NCBI RefSeq assembly: GCF_010994375.1
Contig: NZ_WHMA01000001.1
Span: 212,978 to 276,977, forward strand
From: Halomonas sp. NO4
GTDB taxonomy: Bacteria > Pseudomonadota > Gammaproteobacteria > Pseudomonadales > Halomonadaceae
DNA: 64,000 nt
Reading direction: 5' to 3'
The translations under genes were made by a program, and so were the position numbers. Of the stretch, positions 58,010-64,000 are shown piece by piece. Each line of letters opens with the position of its first letter. Position 1 is the stretch's first letter. The notes beneath the pieces are model-generated. The model ran no database searches and had not been told where the DNA came from. It saw only the letters and a list, made by a program, of their open reading frames with translations.

Positions 58010-59694
58010 ACGACCACATGGGCAGCATTGCGCCCCTCGTCCTTGGCCCGATAGAGCGCCTCGTCGGCACGCTTCAACAGCCCCTCGAGGCGCTCGCCGG
58101 GTTCGCCCAGGCAGGCACCGATGCTGATGGTGATCGGGCTGCCGTCTCCCACTGAGGCGGCGACATCCCGGCGCAGGCGCTCGGCGATGCGATCCAGCAC
58201 GGTCGCATCGCAAGGCGAGAGCAGCACAAGGAACTCGTCACCGCCCCAGCGGGAAGCCTTGTCGTAGGGGCGCAGGCCGGCACGCAGCACGTCCGCCACG
58301 GCCTTGAGGGCATGGTCACCGGCGGCATGGCCCCGAGTGTCGTTGACCTGCTTGAAATGGTCGAGATCGAGCCACAGCAGGCCGAACACGGAGGCCTCGC
58401 GCTGGGCGCGCTCGAGTTCCTCCTCCAATAGCGCCTGCATGCCGCGACGGTTCATCAGTCCAGTGAGCGGATCGCGGATCGCCACCCGCTCGAGCTCCTC
58501 GGTGCGCTCGCGCACCCGCTGCTCCAGCTCCTCGGTATGGCTGCCAATCGCCTTGGCCATGGCCTGGAAGTGTTGCATGAGGCGCGCCATCTCCCCGCGG
58601 GCCCGCGGCAGCGGCGTGACGGTGAAATCTCCCTCCCGCACCCGGGTCATGGCACGCTCCAGCGCCGCCATCGGCGCCAGCAACTGGCGACGCAGGGCCA
58701 GGTGAAAAACCAGCAGCGTGACCAGCAAGGTCAGCACGAAGACCACCGCCACCGGCGTGAAGCTCGACAACGGCATCAGCGTTCCCAGGTCGAGCAGCGT
58801 CACCTCGAACCAGCCGATGCTGGGCAAATAGGCCACACCGGCCAGCTGCCGCTCGCCTTCCACGGTAACGAAGGCAGTACGTACCTTGGGGCCTTGATCC
58901 GGCGTGTCGCGCAACTCGCGCATCAGGGCGTCGAGTGCGGCGGCATCCTCCGGCAGGTCGATGAGCAGGTCGAGGGTACGCTTCTGGCCCTCGGGCTTGA
59001 CGAAGCTGGCGTAATCGATGAGGCGGCGGTCGCGATAGAGCTGGATGGCGCCGCTGTAGTCCACGAACATCGTGGTGATGCCCGGCTGCTCGATGTCGAC
59101 GATCTCCGCGAGAAAGCCCTCGAGTTCCATGCCGGTGCCTACCACCCCGAGGATCTCGCCGCTGTCGTCGCGCATCAGCACGTCGATCCACAGCTTGGTG
59201 ACGCCGAGCTCCACGTCGGGATTGACGTTGAGATGAAAGTCGCGCCCCTCCTCGATCAGCCGGTAGAACCAGGCATCGGCCGGCCTCCCCTCGCGCAGGT
59301 GATAGCGAAAGGGATCCTCGGCATAGTCGTTGGCCGCATTGTTGTGGTAGTAGGCGCCGTTCGCTTCTAGGGCGACGAAATAGCTGCGATCGCGGAAGTT
59401 GCGCCGAAAGCTCTCCATCTCGGCATAGGCCTGGGCACGTCGCTGCGGGTTGTCCGGCTCCTTGGCCCAGCGCTGCAGCACCCGCGAGTCGGCCATCTGC
59501 TGCGCCAGGGCGATTTCGCGTTCCAGCGGCTGTAGCAGCCGCCCGCTGTCGTACTGGACCTGAATGGCCGCCACACGCTCGCCCCACTGCGCGATGATCG
59601 CCTCGGTGACACGGTGGAAGACATTCCAGGCAGCCGCCGAGGCCAGGATCACCAGGCCGGCGGCCAGCAGCAGGAAACGGGTCTTGAGGCTCAA
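58006..59694 (-). CDS. Membrane-bound diguanylate cyclase
   Basis: A 562-residue sensor enzyme making c-di-GMP. Helix at about residues 5-25, a periplasmic sensor domain to about 300 (Cache-like; includes VLGVVGTGMELEGFL-type sequence), a second helix at about 308-328, a HAMP-like segment, a short coiled coil (SHTEELEQRVRERTEELERV) and a C-terminal GGDEF domain. The GGDEF motif is intact, and RPYD five residues before it is the RxxD product-inhibition site. No EAL domain. The start is TTG 59694 with AGGGAGG upstream. Confidence 0.92.
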   Translation of the reverse strand: MSLKTRFLLLAAGLVILASAAAWNVFHRVTEAIIAQWGERVAAIQVQYDSGRLLQPLEREIALAQQMADSRVLQRWAKEPDNPQRRAQAYAEMESFRRNFRDRSYFVALEANGAYYHNNAANDYAEDPFRYHLREGRPADAWFYRLIEEGRDFHLNVNPDVELGVTKLWIDVLMRDDSGEILGVVGTGMELEGFLAEIVDIEQPGITTMFVDYSGAIQLYRDRRLIDYASFVKPEGQKRTLDLLIDLPEDAAALDALMRELRDTPDQGPKVRTAFVTVEGERQLAGVAYLPSIGWFEVTLLDLGTLMPLSSFTPVAVVFVLTLLVTLLVFHLALRRQLLAPMAALERAMTRVREGDFTVTPLPRARGEMARLMQHFQAMAKAIGSHTEELEQRVRERTEELERVAIRDPLTGLMNRRGMQALLEEELERAQREASVFGLLWLDLDHFKQVNDTRGHAAGDHALKAVADVLRAGLRPYDKASRWGGDEFLVLLSPCDATVLDRIAERLRRDVAASVGDGSPITISIGACLGEPGERLEGLLKRADEALYRAKDEGRNAAHVVV

Positions 59695-59795
59695 GGGGCA
59701 ACCCTCCCTGGTCGGCTGCGCTACGTCACATCGTGTAACGCATTAAACCGCAACAGGCCGAGGATTACATCCATGAGGACTCGGACAGCGCCGTC

Positions 59796-60395
59796 TCACC
59801 GGCGGTGGACGATGGCGTCCCCCACGCGAAAGACGACGAGGAACAGCAGCACGCCCAGAAAGAGGCTGGCCATGCGGTAGTCGGCGCGGGTCAGGATCCA
59901 CAGGTGGGTGACACCCAGCGCTGCCGACACGTAGACCAGGCGGTGCAGCCAGTGCCAGGCGCGCTCGCCCATGGCCTGGCGAACCCGTTTGAAGGAGGTG
60001 ACAGCAAGGGGGACCAGCAACACCAGCCCCGCCGCGCCATAGCGAACATACGGCAAGTCGACCATTTCCTTGGCGATCCACGGCCAGTCCCAGTACTGGT
60101 CCAGCCCCATCCAGCTGAGCATGTGGGCAAGCAACCAGAAGAAGGCCCACAGGCCGATCTGACGGCGCGCGATCATGAAACCCACCCAACCGGTGAGGCG
60201 AAAGGCCGGCCCGAAGGCGATGGTCGTAAGCAGCAGGATGAGCCCCGTACGGCCGGTGAAATGCACCACCGCCTCGCTGGGCACTGCCCCCAGATCGCCG
60301 TAGAACCACTGCCAGGTAATATAGAGAGCCGGCGTGGCACAGGCCACCAGCACCAGCAGGCGAAAGGCGGTAATCCGGGTTCGCGCGCTGAGCAT
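59796..60395 (-). CDS. msrQ: MsrQ, heme-binding membrane subunit of periplasmic methionine sulfoxide reductase
   Basis: Inner-membrane b-type cytochrome that passes quinol electrons to MsrP. The 199 residues form about six helices with His residues in FTGRTGLILL-adjacent helices, LLAHMLSW and WHWLHRLVYV. ATG 60395 has AAGGAGAAGGG directly upstream; a longer start at 60425 overlaps msrP and is less likely. Follows msrP on the same strand with 34 bases between. Confidence 0.92.
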   Translation of the reverse strand: MLSARTRITAFRLLVLVACATPALYITWQWFYGDLGAVPSEAVVHFTGRTGLILLLTTIAFGPAFRLTGWVGFMIARRQIGLWAFFWLLAHMLSWMGLDQYWDWPWIAKEMVDLPYVRYGAAGLVLLVPLAVTSFKRVRQAMGERAWHWLHRLVYVSAALGVTHLWILTRADYRMASLFLGVLLFLVVFRVGDAIVHRR

Positions 60396-60429
60396 CCCTT
60401 CTCCTTGCGTCAGGCGGTGCAACACCGCG

Positions 60430-61395
60430 TCAGTAATGGCGATTCAGGTCCATGCCGGCGTAGAGCTCGGCCACCTCGTCACCGTAGCCGTTGAACATCA
60501 GCGTCTCGCGGTAGCCCCGCTCACCGATGCGTCGCTCCCGCGCCTGGGACCAGCGGGGATGGTCGACCTCGGGGTTGACATTGGCGTAAAACCCGTACTC
60601 CTCGGGATTCTGCGCCACCCAGGAGGGGGTGGGACGCTCTTCCGTCAAGGCGATGCGCACCACCGACTTGATGCTCTTGAAGCCGTACTTCCAGGGCACC
60701 ACCAGCCGAATCGGGGCACCGTTCTGGTTGGGCATCATCTCGCCGTACATGCCCACGGCGAGAAGCGTCAGCGGGTGCATCGCCTCGTCCATCCGCAACG
60801 CCTCGCGATAGGGCCAGTCAAGGATCGAGCGACGCTGCCCGCGCAGGTTGTCCGGATCGAGGATCGACTCGAAAAGCACGTACTTGGCCCGCGAGGTCGG
60901 GTCATGGCGCTGGAGCAGATCGCGCAGCGGGAAGCCGATCCAGGGAATCACCATGGACCAGGCTTCCACGCAGCGCAGACGGTAGATGCGCTCTTCCAGT
61001 GCCTCCCGTGACAGCACATCCTCCAGCGCCAGGGTGCCGGGCTTTTCCACCTCGCCTTCGATAGTCAGCGACCAGGGGTCGGTAACGAGCTTGTGGGCGA
61101 ACACCTCGGGGTCGCTCTTGCGCGTGCCGAGCTCGTAGAAGTTGTTGTAGGTGGTGACATCCTCGTAGTCGGTCAGCGCTTCGCCGCCGGCCATCCGACG
61201 GGTGGGCAGCTCTCCGTCCAGCTCGCTCTTGAGCGCTTCCTGCCAGGCTGATGCCCCCTGCGGCCACAGCAATCCCGGCGCGGCCGCCGCTGCCCCCAGG
61301 GCGACGCCTCGGCGCAAGAAGCGACGGCGTGCCTCGAACAGCGCCTTGGGGGTCACTTCGGATGCGGGCAGGGCCGGATAGCGATAACGGGCCAT
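60430..61395 (-). CDS. msrP: MsrP, molybdoenzyme of periplasmic methionine sulfoxide reductase
   Basis: Repairs oxidised Met in periplasmic proteins. The 321 residues begin with a Tat signal ([18 protein letters not shown]) and contain the Mo-ligand Cys in [15 protein letters not shown], plus [14 protein letters not shown] and the C-terminal [18 protein letters not shown] typical of YedY/MsrP. A perfect AGGAGG precedes the ATG. Forms an operon with msrQ and is divergent from a cytochrome c peroxidase. Confidence 0.95.
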   Translation of the reverse strand: MARYRYPALPASEVTPKALFEARRRFLRRGVALGAAAAAPGLLWPQGASAWQEALKSELDGELPTRRMAGGEALTDYEDVTTYNNFYELGTRKSDPEVFAHKLVTDPWSLTIEGEVEKPGTLALEDVLSREALEERIYRLRCVEAWSMVIPWIGFPLRDLLQRHDPTSRAKYVLFESILDPDNLRGQRRSILDWPYREALRMDEAMHPLTLLAVGMYGEMMPNQNGAPIRLVVPWKYGFKSIKSVVRIALTEERPTPSWVAQNPEEYGFYANVNPEVDHPRWSQARERRIGERGYRETLMFNGYGDEVAELYAGMDLNRHY

Positions 61396-61482
61396 GAAAC
61401 CTCCTGAGAGCACCTCGAAGGCGCAGTGATGACATCCAGTACAAACATTGTCCAGAACCTTACCAACGGCGGCATGAAAAAT

Positions 61483-61496
61483 TTGATCCAGGACAA
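61483..61496. promoter_or_regulatory. Weak FNR/Anr-like half-match near msrP
   Basis: TTGATCCAGGACAA matches TTGAT-N4-ATCAA at 8 of 10 positions. It is 88 bases upstream of msrP and could serve either divergent gene. Confidence 0.3.
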
Positions 61497-61526
61497 GGAG
61501 GCGACTTATCCGAGTATTACGCTTGG

Positions 61527-61540
61527 TTGATAATGGTCAA
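61527..61540. promoter_or_regulatory. FNR/Anr-like box upstream of the cytochrome c peroxidase
   Basis: TTGATAATGGTCAA matches TTGAT-N4-ATCAA at 9 of 10 positions, about 76 bases upstream of the ATG. Pseudomonas diheme peroxidase genes are known Anr targets, which supports the reading. Confidence 0.55.
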
Positions 61541-61609
61541 GAGCGGCCAATAAGCTGAGAGCGGAACACGATGCAGAGCCGTGACCATCGTCCATCAGGG
61601 AGAAAAACC

Positions 61610-62614
61610 ATGATCCATGCCGCCAAGCTGAAGCCGGCCCGCCTTGCCGCCGCTGTGGCACTCGGCAGTGCCCTCGCCGTTGCCGGTACCGCCACCGCCG
61701 ACGACGGTCTGGGTGACTACCGCGACCGTTTCGAGCCGCTGCCCCATCTGCCGCCGATTCCCGCCGACAACTCGCTGACCCAGGAAAAGATCGAGCTCGG
61801 CAACATGCTGTTCTTCGAGCCGCGTATCTCCTCCAGCGGTGTGATCAGCTGCGCCACCTGCCACAACCCGGCACTGGGCTGGAGCGACCGTATCCCGCGC
61901 GCTACCGGCCACGACGGCCAGATCGGCGAGCGCAACACCCCGACGGTGCTCAATTCGGGCTTCCTCGGCTCCCAGTTCTGGGATGGTCGTGAACCCGACC
62001 TGGAAGGCCAGGCGTTGGGCCCCATCGAAGCCGACGTCGAAATGGCCATGGATCTCGAGCAGGCCCTGGAGCGGCTGGAAGGCTTCGAGCAGTACCAAAC
62101 CAAGTTCGCCGAGGCCTACCCGGACGACGAGAATCCGATCAACGCCAATAACCTGGCCATGGCCATCGCCAGTTTCGAGCGCACGCTGAACACACCCGAC
62201 TCACCGTTCGACCGCTACCTTCGCGGCGACCTGGAAGCCCTGACCCAGCAGCAGAAGGACGGCATGGTGGCCTTCGTGGACAACGGCTGTATCGCCTGCC
62301 ATAGCGGCCCGGCGCTCACTGACAGCAATTTCCACGCCATCCAGGTGCCAGGCTCCACCGACGTGGGCCGCTACGACGTGACCGGCGAGGAGAGCGACCG
62401 CCACAAGTTCCGCACTCCGACATTGCGCAACGTGGCCGTCACCTACCCCTACATGAACAACGGCGCCACCGAAACCCTCGAGGAAGCCGTGAGCATCATG
62501 GGCCAGGAGATGCTGAATCGCGATCTCGAAGAGGAGACCGTCGCCGACATCACCGCCTTCCTGCACAGCCTCACCGGCGAGATGCCGGACTTCGAGGTGC
62601 CGGCCCTGCCGTAA
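61610..62614 (+). CDS. Diheme cytochrome c peroxidase
   Basis: Periplasmic peroxidase that reduces H2O2 with electrons from cytochrome c. The 334 residues have a signal peptide (about 1-28, ATA cleavage region) and two c-heme sites, CATCH at about residue 84 and CIACH at about residue 228. ELGNMLFFEPRIS, RNTPTVLNSGF and FRTPTLRNVAVT are CcpA/MauG-family hallmarks. An FNR-like box lies upstream and a terminator at 62644. ATG 61610 follows AGGGAG. Confidence 0.92.
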   Translation: MIHAAKLKPARLAAAVALGSALAVAGTATADDGLGDYRDRFEPLPHLPPIPADNSLTQEKIELGNMLFFEPRISSSGVISCATCHNPALGWSDRIPRATGHDGQIGERNTPTVLNSGFLGSQFWDGREPDLEGQALGPIEADVEMAMDLEQALERLEGFEQYQTKFAEAYPDDENPINANNLAMAIASFERTLNTPDSPFDRYLRGDLEALTQQQKDGMVAFVDNGCIACHSGPALTDSNFHAIQVPGSTDVGRYDVTGEESDRHKFRTPTLRNVAVTYPYMNNGATETLEEAVSIMGQEMLNRDLEEETVADITAFLHSLTGEMPDFEVPALP

Positions 62615-62643
62615 TCACGACACTTCCAGCGCAGGACGCCTCC

Positions 62644-62669
62644 CGCCCTCGGCAATGCCGGGGGCGTTT
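62644..62669 (+). terminator. Terminator of the cytochrome c peroxidase gene
   Basis: 10-bp stem CGCCCTCGGC / GCCGGGGGCG with one mismatch and loop AAT, followed by TTTC. Confidence 0.65.
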
Positions 62670-62688
62670 CGTCAGTGGGGTTCTGCCG

Positions 62689-63684
62689 TCAGCTGCACTC
62701 CGCCAGCCGGCGATGCAGAGACAGTCGTCGCGTCTCGTCCATGAAGGCCGCTTCGATGGCGATACCGGCCAGCTGAATGAAGGTCGACTTCGACCAGTCG
62801 AAGGCGCGCTGGCAGGCGCGGAAGTTGGCCAGCATGCCGCCGCCGAAATAGGCCGGATCGTCGGAGTTGAGGGTGAGCCGCAGGCCGGCGTCGAGCAGGC
62901 GCGGCAAGGGGTGCGCCTCGATGCGCTCGACCACCTTGAGCCGGACATTGGAGAGCGGGCAGACCGTGAGCACCACACCCTGATCACGCAGCCGCTCGAC
63001 CAGCGCCGGGTCCTCGAGACAGCGTACGCCATGGTCGATGCGGCACACATCGAGCAGGTCCAGGGCCTCGCGGATGTACTCGGGGGGGCCCTCCTCGCCG
63101 GCATGCGCCACCCGCGGTATCCCCAGGCGGCGCGCGCGCTCGAAGACCGCCTGGAACTTGGCCGGCGGATGGTCGCGCTCAGCGCTGTCGAGACCAACGG
63201 CATCCAAGGTCTCCCAGTAGGGAGAGGCCTTTTCGAGCAGCTGCATCGCCTCCTCGGGGGAGCGGTCGCGCAGAAAAGCCATGATCAGCGCCGTGGAGAG
63301 CCCCAGCTCGCGCTCGGCCTGTCGGCGCGCCTGACCCAGGCCCTCCATGACCGTGGCGAGTTCGACGCCGCGCGCCAGGTGCGCCTGAGGGTCGAAGTGC
63401 ATCTCCACATGCACCACCCCCTCGGCATGGGCACGCCGAAAATAGTCCATGGCCAGGTCATGGAAGTCCTCGGCGGTGCGCAGTACGCTCATGCCCTGGT
63501 AGTAGAGGTCGAGAAAGGATTGCAGGTCGGTGAAGTCATAGGCGGCACGCACCGCCTCAACCGAGGCATACGGCAGCGAAACCCCGTTGCGACGGGCCAG
63601 CGCGAACATCAGCTCCGGCTCCAGAGTCCCTTCGATGTGCAGGTGAAGCTCGGCCTTGGGCAGCCGCCTGAGAAAGTCATCCAT
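62689..63684 (-). CDS. Adenine deaminase (adenosine-deaminase-like family)
   Basis: A 331-residue amidohydrolase with zinc motif ELHLHIEGTLEPELMF at about residues 13-28, catalytic HAGEEGPPEYI, RIDHGVRCLED and NSDDPAYFGGG. It is very close to the Pseudomonas-type enzymes shown to deaminate adenine rather than adenosine, so adenine to hypoxanthine is the likely reaction. This would feed the xdh genes 9 kb away. ATG 63684 was chosen over an upstream extension without conservation. Confidence 0.88.
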   Translation of the reverse strand: MDDFLRRLPKAELHLHIEGTLEPELMFALARRNGVSLPYASVEAVRAAYDFTDLQSFLDLYYQGMSVLRTAEDFHDLAMDYFRRAHAEGVVHVEMHFDPQAHLARGVELATVMEGLGQARRQAERELGLSTALIMAFLRDRSPEEAMQLLEKASPYWETLDAVGLDSAERDHPPAKFQAVFERARRLGIPRVAHAGEEGPPEYIREALDLLDVCRIDHGVRCLEDPALVERLRDQGVVLTVCPLSNVRLKVVERIEAHPLPRLLDAGLRLTLNSDDPAYFGGGMLANFRACQRAFDWSKSTFIQLAGIAIEAAFMDETRRLSLHRRLAECS

Positions 63685-63712
63685 TGCGCACCTCGTTTCG
63701 CGTTGTTGTTGC

Positions 63713-64000
63713 CTACCCCTCATCCTGACCGATCGTGCAACCTGGCGCAAAGTGCGTCAGCTGTCCCGCCACCAGATGTGCCCGATGGGTGACTCCGGGG
63801 GGCGAGGCGGGGCCGTCGTCGAGGCGATGGAGGAGATAGACCACCGTGCGCCCGGCCAGCCAGGTGTCCAGCCGCGGGACGAGCCGCTCGACGGTCGCCG
63901 TATCGAGGTCGGCAAAGGGTTCGTCGAGGAGCACCAGCCCCGGATCGCGCAGCCACAGCCGCGCCAGGGCCAGGCGCCGTGCCTGGCCGCCGGAAAGCGC
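63713..64000 (-). CDS. ABC transporter ATPase domain, C-terminal part (possibly CydC)
   Basis: Only the last 95 codons are inside the window. They begin at the signature LSGGQARRLALARLWL and Walker B LVLLDEPFADLDTAT, and continue through the H-loop YLLHR to a short tail. The tail and the DEPFADLD region resemble CydC, the glutathione/cysteine exporter subunit needed for cytochrome bd assembly, but the fragment is too short to be sure. Confidence 0.65.
   Translation of the reverse strand, partial: ALSGGQARRLALARLWLRDPGLVLLDEPFADLDTATVERLVPRLDTWLAGRTVVYLLHRLDDGPASPPGVTHRAHLVAGQLTHFAPGCTIGQDEG

Overview
The window is a high-GC, gene-dense stretch of a gammaproteobacterial chromosome. The gene content and protein sequences look most like the Halomonadaceae (Halomonas-type). 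The housekeeping block lpxH / ppiD / hupB / lon / clpX / clpP / tig / tRNAs / folD, the osmolyte uptake genes and the Na+/H+ antiporter fit that reading, but this is recognition from memory and no database search was run. I found no insertion sequence, prophage, integron or CRISPR array.

Layout. 0-2.4 kb: an OsmF/YehZ-type glycine betaine binding protein with the start of its permease, then a DUF1853 gene. 2.4-8.3 kb: glnS-cysS (translationally coupled), ppiB, lpxH, and a CobW-family metal GTPase with a Zur-like palindrome upstream. 8.3-16.8 kb: the protein quality-control block, all on the minus strand (tig, clpP, clpX, lon, hupB, ppiD). 17.0-17.5 kb: a minus-strand tRNA operon Pro-Arg-His-His with a clear sigma70 promoter. 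17.7-21.6 kb: folD, luxS, mtnN (activated methyl cycle and AI-2), pyrC and a small membrane protein.

21.6-35.8 kb is an accessory catabolic region. It holds a DadA-like oxidase, a TerB protein, a GntR/FCD regulator divergent from a peptide-type ABC importer (binding protein, two permeases, one fused double ATPase), a GlcD-like FAD dehydrogenase, a GNAT acetyltransferase, a HisC-like aminotransferase and a complete TRAP transporter. Nine copies of a 7-bp repeat lie exactly between the ATPase stop and the dehydrogenase start. I know of no named pathway with this combination, so it is the best candidate here for something undescribed.

35.8-41.7 kb: a cytochrome c oxidase operon (diheme subunit II, subunit I, two subunit-III-like proteins, subunit IV), then a DUF938 methyltransferase. 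41.8-48.6 kb: an Na+/H+ antiporter, a P2-type cation ATPase and the helicase HrpB. 48.6-49.05 kb: a small toxin-antitoxin pair.

49.1-58 kb: a purine salvage/catabolism cluster (RutR-like TetR regulator, xdhA-xdhB-xdhC, guanine deaminase, NCS2 permease). Matching TGACC-N4-GGTCA operators sit upstream of xdhA and upstream of the permease. A probable adenine deaminase at 62.7 kb belongs to the same metabolism. 58-64 kb: a membrane diguanylate cyclase, the periplasmic methionine sulfoxide reductase MsrPQ, a diheme cytochrome c peroxidase with an FNR/Anr-like box, the deaminase, and the 3' end of an ABC transporter gene (possibly cydC) running off the window.
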